DNA of 25,645 nucleotides from a virus: positions 1 through 25,645 of IMG/VR virus record IMGVR_UViG_3300021963_000590. One strand, written 5' to 3'. The stretch's first letter is position 1. Every line of letters starts with the position of its first letter. This document shows positions 13,882 to 20,340 of this stretch, piece after piece. The notes below the pieces were generated by a model. That model saw only the letters and a program-made list of their open reading frames with translations. It was not told the DNA's origin and made no database searches. Both the position numbers and the translations under genes were made by a program.

Positions 13882-14014
13882 AGCGTTTCTGCTTTCCCGG
13901 CTTCTTGCGCGGCTTCCGCGCAATATCTCGCATGTACTCCTTGTACCGCTCGATCCCTCCGAGCCGTTCCACCATGACCTTGTGGGAACGATGCGCCATC
14001 TCTTGGGGCGTCAT
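13856..14014 (-). CDS. Small basic hypothetical protein on a possible leaderless mRNA
   Basis: A 52-residue protein, MTPQEMAHRSHKVMVERLGG then IERYKEYMRDIARKPRKKPGKQKRYG and a short polar end. It is helical at the start and strongly basic at the end, so nucleic-acid binding is possible. The frame resembles the 17951-18139 product in ending with a Tyr-rich basic segment. The ATG at 14014 lies exactly six bases after a TATCAT -10-like box, as in the ParB promoter. Confidence 0.55.
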   Translation of the reverse strand: MTPQEMAHRSHKVMVERLGGIERYKEYMRDIARKPRKKPGKQKRYGKDSRDT

Positions 14015-14020
14015 GCCCCC

Positions 14021-14048
14021 ATGATAACACAACCTAGCGTGCGTGCGC
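14021..14048 (-). promoter_or_regulatory. Class-2 promoter placed for a leaderless transcript
   Basis: On the minus strand GCGCACGCACGCTAGGT (14048-14032) is followed by TGTGT, TATCAT (14026-14021), six bases and ATG. The GCACGCTAGGT element and the exact six-base gap match the site at 11370-11389. The distance from the element to the -10 box is four bases longer here. Confidence 0.45.
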
Positions 14049-14407
14049 TAACGCATCAGCGCGACGACCGTGGAAAGAAGGAAGATGACGCTCCACCATG
14101 CGGAAAGAAGCAGGAACAGGCGCTGGAACGGATCAGCCTTTCGCCACCCGTTCCGCACCGTGAGCGCCGCGCGTTCCGCGAAAGAGATGTCCTTGAGGCG
14201 CTCCGGATCGGTGTGGCGGATCTTGTCCATGTGATCGAAGAACGCCCCGCCAAGGCTCCGCACCTCGTCATACGAGCGCACGTTCGCCTGTCCGACGACC
14301 TGATCGCCCTGGCTTCCGTAGAAGATGAACCCTCCCAAATCGTTATATTCCTTCACCTCCGGCTCCTTCCCCTCGACCTCGTGAATGACGAATACCTTGT
14401 ATGGCAT
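14048..14407 (-). CDS. Hypothetical protein with C-terminal membrane anchor
   Basis: A 119-residue protein. The N-terminal domain (MPYKVFVIHEVEGKEPEVKEYNDLGGFIFYGSQGDQVVGQANVRSY) is beta-rich and soluble-looking. The end, PFQRLFLLLSAWWSVIFLLSTVVALMR, is a transmembrane helix, so the soluble part is probably tethered to the membrane by a C-terminal tail anchor. I recognise no family. It begins five bases after the TM2-domain gene, another membrane protein, and the two may act together. Confidence 0.6.
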   Translation of the reverse strand: MPYKVFVIHEVEGKEPEVKEYNDLGGFIFYGSQGDQVVGQANVRSYDEVRSLGGAFFDHMDKIRHTDPERLKDISFAERAALTVRNGWRKADPFQRLFLLLSAWWSVIFLLSTVVALMR

Positions 14408-14412
14408 ATGCT

Positions 14413-14616
14413 TTACGCGCCGTAGCGCTCTTTCCATTTTGAATCAGGCGTACAGATGATGATGATAGCATCAATGAAGCCGAGGATCGCCGGGACGAAC
14501 GTCCAGCAGAACAGCAGGTAAACGAGCCCGATGCCCGGCTTGTCAAGATAGAACTTATGGATGCCGAGGCCACCAAGGAAGATGGCGAGCAGCACCGCGA
14601 TACCTTTGGATTTCAT
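14413..14616 (-). CDS. TM2-domain membrane protein
   Basis: A 67-residue protein beginning MKSKGIAVLLAIFLGGLGIH, then KFYLDKPGIGLVYLLFCWTF and VPAILGFIDAIIIICT. This is the TM2 domain: two membrane helices around the conserved GGxGxHKFYL turn and an aspartate in the second helix. TM2 proteins occur in bacteria and phages; their function is not well defined. I chose the ATG at 14616 because the domain normally starts MKSK; an ATG at 14631 adds five residues. The gene is complete. Confidence 0.8.
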   Translation of the reverse strand: MKSKGIAVLLAIFLGGLGIHKFYLDKPGIGLVYLLFCWTFVPAILGFIDAIIIICTPDSKWKERYGA

Positions 14617-14646
14617 AATTGGTATATTCATTATTTAATAGTTTTT

Positions 14647-14916
14647 TTACGCGGCGTCCCCACCAAAGAACGGCGGATGCCGTCTCGGCGCGACGTGCAT
14701 CAATTCCTGCAATACGTTGTCATGCGTATATCGGAAACGCTCAGGAAAGGCGCGGTAGAAATCGACCTGTCCATAGGTATCCGTCTTTGTGTTGAGCATC
14801 GCGCAGAGTAGCTCGCCCGACCAAGGGATCTCCCTTACCGAGTATCCTTTCTGCCTGGCTTCGACCACCATCTCGCCGATGGTCGCGGCCATGTTTTCCG
14901 TGTCGATCTGCTTCAT
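14647..14916 (-). CDS. Hypothetical protein
   Basis: An 89-residue protein, MKQIDTENMAATIGEMVVEA, then RQKGYSVREIPWSGELLCAM and FYRAFPERFRYTHDNVLQELMHV, ending PPFFGGDAA. The ATG at 14916 comes one base after the stop of the upstream gene (TGATATG), so they are probably coupled. It reads as a compact helical protein with aromatic patches. No family recognised. Confidence 0.55.
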   Translation of the reverse strand: MKQIDTENMAATIGEMVVEARQKGYSVREIPWSGELLCAMLNTKTDTYGQVDFYRAFPERFRYTHDNVLQELMHVAPRRHPPFFGGDAA

Positions 14917-14917
14917 A

Positions 14918-15418
14918 TCAGGGGAGAATGACGCGGCCTTCGGAGATCGTGAACCCCGGCACCTCCCAATACTCGCCTTTCTTGAGCACCTCGTGGATCG
15001 TGACCATCTCATCGGACGTGAAAAGCGCATGCGAATGCTTGTCCTTGGTGGTCTTCTTGGTAAACGCCTCGCGCGGCACCGGCTTCCCATTCAGGAAGTC
15101 CTGGCCTCGGCGCGTGATCGCGTAGTTGCCCGTATCCGGTAGGTCGATGATGAGGCCGAGGCGCACAAGATGCGTACGGTTGCCCGCCTGCGTCTTGGTA
15201 ATGATCCCCGTCGCCATCAGCTCCTTTTCGATATGCACCGCATTCAAATTCTTTTCCTTCACCCGGCGATAGATCGCCTGCATGACATGAGCCGTCCCAC
15301 GAGAGATGCGCGAACCGTATCCGATGCGTTGGCCGCACGTCTCGCAGTGCGTGTTTTTATCCGGAAGCTCGTCACCATCTTCGGAAAAGAGCGTTAGATT
15401 CAGATTTTCTACCTCCAT
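14918..15418 (-). CDS. Zinc-finger plus winged-helix-like DNA-binding protein
   Basis: A 166-residue protein. Near residue 24, CETCGQRIG gives one CxxC pair. The centre (GTAHVMQAIYRRVKEKNLNAVHIEKELMATGIITKTQAGNRTHLVRLGLIIDL) reads as a winged helix, followed by the wing-like NYAITRRGQDFLNGKPVPREA. Phage proteins of this layout are often early regulators or host-takeover factors, but I do not recognise the family. It follows the SSB gene by 34 bases. It is a candidate for a regulator of the promoters described here, without direct evidence. Confidence 0.6.
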   Translation of the reverse strand: MEVENLNLTLFSEDGDELPDKNTHCETCGQRIGYGSRISRGTAHVMQAIYRRVKEKNLNAVHIEKELMATGIITKTQAGNRTHLVRLGLIIDLPDTGNYAITRRGQDFLNGKPVPREAFTKKTTKDKHSHALFTSDEMVTIHEVLKKGEYWEVPGFTISEGRVILP

Positions 15419-15452
15419 AGAATTCTTTTATTTGCTTGGATAATTCGAACGA

Positions 15453-15872
15453 CTAGAACGGGATGCCATCCATGGGAATGTCCTGGCCTGGCGGCGTGAC
15501 CGGCGCGGTCGTAACGGCAGGCTGTGAGCCTCCCTGCGGCTTTCGATCAAGCATGACCATCGTCTCAGCCACAATCTCGGTACGTTGCTTCTTAGCGCCA
15601 TCCTGAGCCTCCCACTCGCGCGTCTGTAGCCGACCTTCGATATAGACCTTCGATCCCTTGGCGAGATATTGGTTGCAAATCTCGGCCAGCTTCCCCCACA
15701 CGACGATGTTGTGGTACTCGACGCGTTCCTGCTTCGCCCCGTTCGCGTCCTTCCAGACGGAATTGGTGGCCATCGAGAAGTTGGAGACCTGCTGACCCGT
15801 CGTAGTGGATCGCATTTCCACGTCCTTCGTGAGATTGCCGATGAGAATGGCTTTGTTTACCGATGCGGACAT
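15453..15872 (-). CDS. ssb: Single-stranded DNA-binding protein
   Basis: A 139-residue OB-fold SSB. MSASVNKAILIGNLTKDVEM, RSTTTGQQVSNFSMATNSVW, ERVEYHNIVVWGKLAEICNQ and YLAKGSKVYIEGRLQTREWE are the four typical segments. A Pro/Gly-rich linker leads to the acidic tip DIPMDGIPF, which normally binds partner proteins. The EYHNIVVWGKLAEICNQYLxKGSKVYIEGRLQTR style recalls SSBs of Patescibacteria, a host hint only. It coats single strands during replication and recombination, working with the ERF and YqaJ proteins in the same operon. Confidence 0.92.
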   Translation of the reverse strand: MSASVNKAILIGNLTKDVEMRSTTTGQQVSNFSMATNSVWKDANGAKQERVEYHNIVVWGKLAEICNQYLAKGSKVYIEGRLQTREWEAQDGAKKQRTEIVAETMVMLDRKPQGGSQPAVTTAPVTPPGQDIPMDGIPF

Positions 15873-15886
15873 ATATTTTCGATTTA

Positions 15887-16300
15887 TTAGAAATGAGCCC
15901 CGTCCGGATCAGGTACAAGGATGCCCATGCTGGCCGCCTCCGCCCTGATCCGTTCGATGTACTCGCTAAATTCGTTCGTATCCTGATCCGTCGTCGTCCC
16001 CGGCACGGGAAACTCCTTGCCCTTGTAATTGATGATCTTTTTCTTCAAGAACATCCGCTTGTAGATCTCATGCAATTCCTCCGGCGTGTGACCCGTGTCC
16101 TTGGCGATGATGTCGAGGACAACGCCCCAGTAGTAGGCATTCTGCCGATTCGACCGCGAGCGCGATTGGCGCTTGATCGTCACCAGGACATTGTCCCCAT
16201 CCTCGAATAGCTGCATGTGCCTGGAGTACAGGGACGGATTGTTGAATGTCAGGCTCTTGCCTTTCACCTTGGCCGTGAACGTGCGCTCCAGGGCAGACAT
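15887..16300 (-). CDS. NinB/Orf-like recombination protein
   Basis: A 137-residue protein. RSRSNRQNAYYWGVVLDIIA, TGHTPEELHEIYKRMFLKKK and a C-terminal TTTDQDTNEFSEYIERIRAE segment give the NinB (lambda Orf) pattern: RSxxQNxYYW, then the TxEExHxxxK helix, then the T-x-x-x-D-x-x-x-F-x-x-Y-I end. NinB assists loading of the annealing protein on SSB-coated DNA, which fits its place between ssb and the YqaJ gene. The ATG at 16300 starts MSALERTF; longer readings overlap YqaJ. Confidence 0.8.
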   Translation of the reverse strand: MSALERTFTAKVKGKSLTFNNPSLYSRHMQLFEDGDNVLVTIKRQSRSRSNRQNAYYWGVVLDIIAKDTGHTPEELHEIYKRMFLKKKIINYKGKEFPVPGTTTDQDTNEFSEYIERIRAEAASMGILVPDPDGAHF

Positions 16301-16308
16301 ATTTTTTA

Positions 16309-16953
16309 TTAAATGCTTAGTAATTCGTCCACGATGGCGTCGATCTCGGCAAGCGTCGTGCGCTCGAAGATGGACACCCGCTCGATGTCCGGGAGGACAA
16401 GAGAGCGCGGGATCTCGATGACGTGAAAGTCTTTCACTTTGAGACGTGGATCGTAGAGGCAGAAGTACAGCGTCTCCAGCTTGTCGTTCACGATGAAATA
16501 CTGGATCGCCTGCATCTCGTAATCGTCCGGGATGCGATTCTCGATCACGGCCTGCAAGTGCTTGGCCGTGGAAAGGCACTTGATCTCGACGGCCTCGATG
16601 CCGTCCCCGATCACGCCGTCCGGAGAGATGGCGATGCGGTCGTCATCGTCCCGCGTCCACACGACAAGCGTCTGGTCAACGGCCTTGCCCGTCTTTTCCT
16701 CGAAACGCTCAATGGCTTCCTCTTGCAACCGATGCCCGCGCGACATCGGATCTTCGCCGTCATCCGGCAATCCGATACGCTCGGCGATCAGCTCGTAGAA
16801 ACCCAACTTGCGGTCGGACTTCTTCGAAATGGCGTCATTGAACGTGACATCGACCTTCTTTTTAGAAGCAATATCCTTGAGGCGCGTACCCGTGATCTTG
16901 CAGAGACGGGCTTCGAGCCATTCCTTTTCGTCGTTGAAATAGAGCGTCTTCAT
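16309..16953 (-). CDS. YqaJ-family exonuclease (lambda-exonuclease-like)
   Basis: A 214-residue protein. EWLEARLCKITGTRLKDIAS is the YqaJ N-terminal motif, DPMSRGHRLQEEAIERFEEKTG contains the glutamates of the first catalytic helix, and IAISPDGVIGDGIEAVEIKC gives the D...ExK active site (EIKC). YEMQAIQYFIVNDKLETLYF follows as usual. The enzyme resects double-stranded DNA to leave single strands for the ERF protein encoded five bases upstream, together forming a two-component recombination system. Confidence 0.88.
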   Translation of the reverse strand: MKTLYFNDEKEWLEARLCKITGTRLKDIASKKKVDVTFNDAISKKSDRKLGFYELIAERIGLPDDGEDPMSRGHRLQEEAIERFEEKTGKAVDQTLVVWTRDDDDRIAISPDGVIGDGIEAVEIKCLSTAKHLQAVIENRIPDDYEMQAIQYFIVNDKLETLYFCLYDPRLKVKDFHVIEIPRSLVLPDIERVSIFERTTLAEIDAIVDELLSI

Positions 16954-16958
16954 ACGTT

Positions 16959-17753
16959 TTACGCGGTCGGAGCAGCCTGCGGAGCCGCCAATTTCTTCTT
17001 GAGAGACGCGATGACGCCCTGAGCCTGTACCTCGGTCAGATCGGTGTACGAGATGCCGTAGAGCTCACGGATGCGCTTGGTAACAACATCCTTGGTCAAT
17101 CCTGCCTGTTGCGCCAGCGCGTCGATCTCGGCTTTCTGCTCATCGGTAGCCAGCTTCTTTGGCTTGGCGACGTCTTCGGCGTCATTGTCCTCGCCGCCGA
17201 TGATGAAGCCGAATCCATTGATGAACGCATAGCGCTTGGCGAACGTCATGGCGGATGCCGTCTTCTGCGGCGCGTTCATGTATGCCTTTTCGTCGATAGG
17301 GGCGATGAACGAAACATCCTCGGAATGCCCGTCACGATGCTTGATCGTACAAGTCACCTCGACTTCCTCCTTTGAAACCTTCGTATTGAAACTATGGGAG
17401 AAGCCGTACTTTTGGCGGAGGTCGCGCGTCTTCTGGTCGATGAACTCGAGCGGCGCGAACTTGTAGCGCAACGTCGTCTTGTCCTTTTCCCGGACTTCCT
17501 GCTTTTTCTCGATCACCGGGCATTCCGCCTGGAGCAAGGCCATTTCCCGGAAGTACGCCTCACGCGCCTGCTCGGCACGCAGATCCTTCCGCATCCCCAT
17601 GAGCCGCTCGAGCACGCCGACGTCCACCTTGTTCGTGATCGCAAGCTGCATGAGCGCCTGGATGCCATCCGCACCCTGCCCTTGCGCCTGATCCGCCACC
17701 TCTCCACCACCGTCGAGCGGCATGATCGCCTGCTCAGTTTTCTTTTTCGTCAT
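16959..17753 (-). CDS. ERF-family single-strand annealing protein
   Basis: A 264-residue protein. The ERF core is seen in LRAEQAREAYFREMALLQAE, EKDKTTLRYKFAPLEFIDQK and GFSHSFNTKVSKEEVEVTCT, then QKTASAMTFAKRYAFINGFG with the family GDDDA-like EDNDAEDV. The C-terminal half is a helical tail that probably binds SSB or the exonuclease. ERF promotes annealing of complementary single strands. It starts nine bases after a small zinc-protein gene and is the second gene behind promoter P1. Confidence 0.9.
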   Translation of the reverse strand: MTKKKTEQAIMPLDGGGEVADQAQGQGADGIQALMQLAITNKVDVGVLERLMGMRKDLRAEQAREAYFREMALLQAECPVIEKKQEVREKDKTTLRYKFAPLEFIDQKTRDLRQKYGFSHSFNTKVSKEEVEVTCTIKHRDGHSEDVSFIAPIDEKAYMNAPQKTASAMTFAKRYAFINGFGFIIGGEDNDAEDVAKPKKLATDEQKAEIDALAQQAGLTKDVVTKRIRELYGISYTDLTEVQAQGVIASLKKKLAAPQAAPTA

Positions 17754-17762
17754 AGATATGAG

Positions 17763-17888
17763 TTACGTTGTGTACATTAGAGGCACCTTGTCGCACGTCA
17801 GGCAGTAGCCATTCTCGTCGATGAACTCGACCTCGATCTGGCTAACACAAACCCGACCGCATGACGGGCACGCGATTGGCTCAGTCAT
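17763..17888 (-). CDS. Very small zinc-ribbon protein, first gene behind P1
   Basis: A 41-residue protein: MTEPIACPSCGRVCVSQIEV, then EFIDENGYCLTCDKVPLMYT and a final Thr. CPSC and CLTC form a minimal zinc ribbon. It starts about 20 bases after the expected transcription start of promoter P1 and ends nine bases before the ERF start. It is too short to place in a family but has a normal leader and sits in the operon, so I take it as a real gene. Confidence 0.6.
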   Translation of the reverse strand: MTEPIACPSCGRVCVSQIEVEFIDENGYCLTCDKVPLMYTT

Positions 17889-17916
17889 ATGTTTTTCGTT
17901 AGTGGCTTATGTCATT

Positions 17917-17945
17917 ATTGTGACATGTTAGCCCTAACGTGTCAA
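17917..17945 (-). promoter_or_regulatory. Promoter-operator P1
   Basis: Minus strand: TTGACA (17945-17940), 17 bases, CACAAT (17922-17917). The spacer is the palindrome with half-sites TGACACGTTA and TAACATGTCA around GGGC (17921-17944). It drives the zinc ribbon, ERF and downstream recombination genes. Its -10 box is the weakest of the four. Confidence 0.7.
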
Positions 17946-17950
17946 CATGT

Positions 17951-18139
17951 TTACTTTACCGACTTCTTCCGTCCCATCTGGCGAATGCGCTTGAAGTAGT
18001 CCGATCCGCGCGTCGCCTTCAACATCTCGCCAGTCTTCTTCCCGCGAGCTTGCGAAAGCCCGGGATTCCGACGGGCGGCTTCCTTACCGCCGAGGCTGCC
18101 AAAATAGGCGGCGGCCTCCCTCATCTTTTTTTCATCCAT
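17951..18139 (-). CDS. Small basic hypothetical protein
   Basis: A 62-residue protein, MDEKKMREAAAYFGSLGGKE then AARRNPGLSQARGKKTGEML and KATRGSDYFKRIRQMGRKKS. It is very basic; the AAAYFGSLGGKEAARR part resembles short stress/DNA-binding phage peptides (KGG-type repeats: GSLGGKEAARRN). A nucleic-acid-binding role is likely. The ATG lies within the 3' end of the upstream gene (8-base overlap). It ends six bases before the -35 side of P1. Confidence 0.55.
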   Translation of the reverse strand: MDEKKMREAAAYFGSLGGKEAARRNPGLSQARGKKTGEMLKATRGSDYFKRIRQMGRKKSVK

Positions 18140-18407
18140 ACATCTGGTACGCATCCATCCTTGCACCCGAAAGCGATTTTACGATCCCGAGCCAGTCGAT
18201 GCGCGTTTTATCAATTAGCTTGTTAGAAGCACGCATCATATACGTCGCTTGAATCCGTTTGGCCGCATCCTCGATATCGCATGCCATGCGGATATCGTAG
18301 ATAGCATCCCCAAACAGGGCATCGTCCATGACGATGTCTTCATGTACCACCGCCGTCTCAAGCGTGCGGAATTTCCGGCGGTTTCGTTGCTTGGCATTCA
18401 AATCCAT
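18132..18407 (-). CDS. Hypothetical protein
   Basis: A 91-residue protein, MDLNAKQRNRRKFRTLETAV, then DDALFGDAIYDIRMACDIED and AAKRIQATYMMRASNKLIDK. It reads as a helical protein with a basic N-terminus; no family is recognised. It begins 23 bases after the HNH-like gene and overlaps the next gene by eight bases, so it belongs to the P2 operon. Confidence 0.5.
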   Translation of the reverse strand: MDLNAKQRNRRKFRTLETAVVHEDIVMDDALFGDAIYDIRMACDIEDAAKRIQATYMMRASNKLIDKTRIDWLGIVKSLSGARMDAYQMYG

Positions 18408-18430
18408 ATTTTTGTTTCACGTGGAGCAAA

Positions 18431-18751
18431 TCAGCGCGCCTTTGCCGAGCCACGAATGAGGTGGCAAGGAGCACACAGCCAAACCACGGTAAGCGGTTCA
18501 GAATGATCCTCGTGATGCTTTTCGAGAATGCGACGCTTACCGCAGTCCCCACATCGAGATCGGCGCTTTAGCTTCCCTCGATGTTGATAGACGTTGGCAT
18601 ATGCGCGCGCCCTGCTTTTCTTTTTCTGTTCCTCAGTGAGTTCCTTATAGGAAGGACGCCAACCTCGCTGGTAAGCGTTATGACACTTCCGGCAGTACCT
18701 CTGCCCCGGTCGCCGCTGAACACGCTTTTTACATTTAGAGCATTGTTTCAT
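18431..18751 (-). CDS. HNH-like zinc protein (possibly degenerate endonuclease)
   Basis: A 106-residue protein. CSKCKKRVQRRPGQRYCRKC forms a first zinc knuckle, and CGDCGKRRILEKHHEDHSEP with WLCAPCHLIRG a second, in the HNH arrangement (HHED...LCxxCH). Phage proteins of this type are common and often annotated HNH. The typical Asn and second catalytic His are not clear, so nicking activity is uncertain. The ATG at 18751 is preferred, because the hairpin at 18785-18822 marks the sequence before it as 5' leader; MFLDILDAMKQ from 18775 is possible. Confidence 0.6.
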   Translation of the reverse strand: MKQCSKCKKRVQRRPGQRYCRKCHNAYQRGWRPSYKELTEEQKKKSRARAYANVYQHRGKLKRRSRCGDCGKRRILEKHHEDHSEPLTVVWLCAPCHLIRGSAKAR

Positions 18752-18784
18752 GGCGTCCAGTATATCAAGAAACATCCGCGCGGC

Positions 18785-18822
18785 GGCCGGAGTGGTGAAG
18801 TCGAAACCTCTCCACACCGGCC
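18785..18822 (-). promoter_or_regulatory. UUCG-capped leader hairpin in the P2 transcript
   Basis: On the minus strand three helices stack with single mismatches: GGCCGG, GTGG and GAGGT pair with ACTTC, CCAC and CCGGCC, capped by TTCG. That is 15 pairs in 38 bases. No T-run follows. It stands between P2 and the HNH-like gene, so it would be in the 5' leader. Confidence 0.55.
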
Positions 18823-18862
18823 ACCGCCCTCCTGACAGCCAGTATTTCGGCTATCTATAGAG

Positions 18863-18891
18863 ATTATGACATGTTAGCGGTAACGTGTCAA
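18863..18891 (-). promoter_or_regulatory. Promoter-operator P2
   Basis: Minus strand: TTGACA (18891-18886), 17 bases, CATAAT (18868-18863). The palindrome half-sites TGACACGTTA and TAACATGTCA surround CCGC (18867-18890). The stop codon of the gene ending at 18888 lies within the -35 box. It drives the HNH-like gene and the two genes after it. Confidence 0.75.
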
Positions 18892-19340
18892 GAGTTATCC
18901 GGAACGAACTCGTACGCCTCGACGGTGTAGCCCTCATGCGCGAGCGCGTGCTCCATGGAGTAGGCGAGGCAGTGCTTGGCGAACCATTCATAGACGCCGT
19001 TCTTTCCCTCGACGATAGCCTTGAGCTCGCCGTCCTTCCGGATGATCGCCATGTATTGCGTGTTCACCAAGGAATCCTTGTAGGTATCCAACGAATAGGT
19101 ATCGATGACGCAACGCTTCAACATACAGACGCAGTCGGAGGCCGAGAGCGTCCAACCCTTCCAGAGAGGATTCCGCATCCCTTCAAAATGGCTTTGCCAT
19201 TCCCGGAGCGGCACGTTGTTCAGATGCTCATCCTCCTGAATCAGCCTCCACCATTCCGCCCGGTCGCGCCCCTTATAGGTATCGCCTAGCTTGATCGCCA
19301 TCGCGTGGTAAAGCAGGCGGTATTTGTTGTTGTGCGGCAA
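18888..19340 (-). CDS. Hypothetical protein with a blocked ATG start
   Basis: A 150-residue protein from the TTG at 19340: MPHNNKYRLLYHAMAIKLGD, then EWWRLIQEDEHLNNVPLREW, CVCMLKRCVIDTYSLDTYKD and AYSMEHALAHEGYTVEAYEF. No family recognised. In the same frame a better-placed ATG (19364-19362) in the usual A-rich leader is followed by GAG and a TAA stop, and reading resumes ITWNKLPHNN. The TTG may be the true start, or the gene may have lost its ATG start by mutation. It ends inside the P2 -35 box. Confidence 0.5.
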   Translation of the reverse strand: MPHNNKYRLLYHAMAIKLGDTYKGRDRAEWWRLIQEDEHLNNVPLREWQSHFEGMRNPLWKGWTLSASDCVCMLKRCVIDTYSLDTYKDSLVNTQYMAIIRKDGELKAIVEGKNGVYEWFAKHCLAYSMEHALAHEGYTVEAYEFVPDNS

Positions 19341-19372
19341 CTTGTTCCAAGTGATTTACTCCATAGTGTTTT

Positions 19373-19678
19373 TTATTTCGTCTTAATGAGTTTTGCGGCC
19401 TTCACATCGACCGCGAGCCACATGCGCCCCTGCGTATCCGGGAACGTGGAATGCAGATAGTCGATCTCGAGCTTCCCGAGCGCCCGGAACGGATAGACGC
19501 CGTGGACATGGCCGTGCGTGTAGAAATTCTCCTTGAGGAACCTGACGCGCTCATCGTCCATCGGAACGTAGAGCTGGACGTACTCCTTCATGCTTCCACG
19601 CCCAATGTGCGCGGAAGATGGACGGACGCCCGTCAGATACTCAAACACCTGCATGGCGTTTTTCGTTTCGGTCTTCAT
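19373..19678 (-). CDS. Hypothetical protein
   Basis: A 101-residue protein, MKTETKNAMQVFEYLTGVRP, then SSAHIGRGSMKEYVQLYVPM and DDERVRFLKENFYTHGHVHG, ending RMWLAVDVKAAKLIKTK. It looks like a compact alpha/beta protein; HGHVHG could bind metal but nothing else supports an enzyme. The ATG at 19678 follows the previous stop by about nine bases. It lies in the P3 operon. Confidence 0.55.
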   Translation of the reverse strand: MKTETKNAMQVFEYLTGVRPSSAHIGRGSMKEYVQLYVPMDDERVRFLKENFYTHGHVHGVYPFRALGKLEIDYLHSTFPDTQGRMWLAVDVKAAKLIKTK

Positions 19679-19689
19679 AGAAATGCGGC

Positions 19690-19896
19690 TTAGCGCAGAT
19701 AGGCGCACGGATTGATCTTGAAACCGCGCTTGCCGTACTTCTTGGCGATCCGCATGCCTTCGGCGTCAAGGACGTCGAGGAACGGCTGGATGCGGAACCG
19801 GCACTCGTCATATCCGATCTTCCCGGCGCGCAGCAGGGCGCGGAGCTCCTCCGCCTGCGTGCGCGCATCCTGCACGGTGATCGTTTCGGTGGTCAT
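19690..19896 (-). CDS. Small hypothetical protein
   Basis: A 68-residue protein, MTTETITVQDARTQAEELRA then LLRAGKIGYDECRFRIQPFL and DVLDAEGMRIAKKYGKRGFK, ending INPCAYLR. A helical N-terminus is followed by a basic end. The ATG overlaps the preceding stop as ATGA, so it is coupled to the 19893-20198 gene. No family recognised. Confidence 0.55.
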   Translation of the reverse strand: MTTETITVQDARTQAEELRALLRAGKIGYDECRFRIQPFLDVLDAEGMRIAKKYGKRGFKINPCAYLR

Positions 19897-20198
19897 AGGA
19901 CGTAGTCTTTATAGCTGACCCCGTTCACTTTCTGCTCGCGGAGATCGACATAGAGCGTCTCGTACTCTTCCTCATCGACGTCCGGCTGGATGCCGAAGCC
20001 CGTAAGCCCGAGGACATCGTCCTGGATCATTTCACAAAAGATGACGCGGGCAAGGTAATAAGGATCGCTCCATCGGGACTTGCCCCGGATCAGCGCGGCC
20101 TTGAGGACTTCCGGCAACCCGTTCCCTCCCCAGTGCGAGTAAAAACAAATCTGCTTGCCGTCCCCGTACTCGAGGACGATGTTCGTGCGTGCGCCCAT
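19893..20198 (-). CDS. Conserved phage hypothetical protein (SHWGG type)
   Basis: A 101-residue protein, MGARTNIVLEYGDGKQICFY SHWGGNG..., with KAALIRGKSRWSDPYYLARV and IFCEMIQDDVLGLTGFGIQP. The CFYSHWGGxxLPxxL and RWxDPxYLARxIFCEMI pattern is one I recognise from conserved unknown phage proteins with no assigned function. It is the first gene after promoter P3, about 100 bases downstream, with a hairpin in the leader. The ATG at 20198 is the only sensible start. Confidence 0.65.
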   Translation of the reverse strand: MGARTNIVLEYGDGKQICFYSHWGGNGLPEVLKAALIRGKSRWSDPYYLARVIFCEMIQDDVLGLTGFGIQPDVDEEEYETLYVDLREQKVNGVSYKDYVL

Positions 20199-20229
20199 AT
20201 GTGTTGCGTGTTCGTGAGTGAGTAATGGT

Positions 20230-20272
20230 ATCGGGCGGATTCCGCCAGCCGAGGCCAGCCGTTCCGCCCGAT
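20230..20272 (-). promoter_or_regulatory. Leader hairpin in the P3 transcript
   Basis: ATCGGGCGGA pairs perfectly with TCCGCCCGAT (10 bp) around a 23-base loop that contains a GCCAGCC/GCCAGCC direct repeat on the plus strand. No T-run follows. It lies between P3 and the SHWGG-type gene, as the 18785 hairpin lies behind P2. Confidence 0.5.
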
Positions 20273-20306
20273 CCCGAAAGGTCGATGCTCTCAACCTTAT
20301 GTCTAT

Positions 20307-20335
20307 ATTATGACGTGTTAGGTCTAACGTGTCAA
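20307..20335 (-). promoter_or_regulatory. Promoter-operator P3
   Basis: Minus strand: TTGACA (20335-20330), 17 bases, CATAAT (20312-20307). The palindrome half-sites TGACACGTTA and TAACACGTCA surround GACC (20311-20334). It starts the four-gene block ending at 18888. Confidence 0.75.
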
Positions 20336-20340
20336 GTGGG

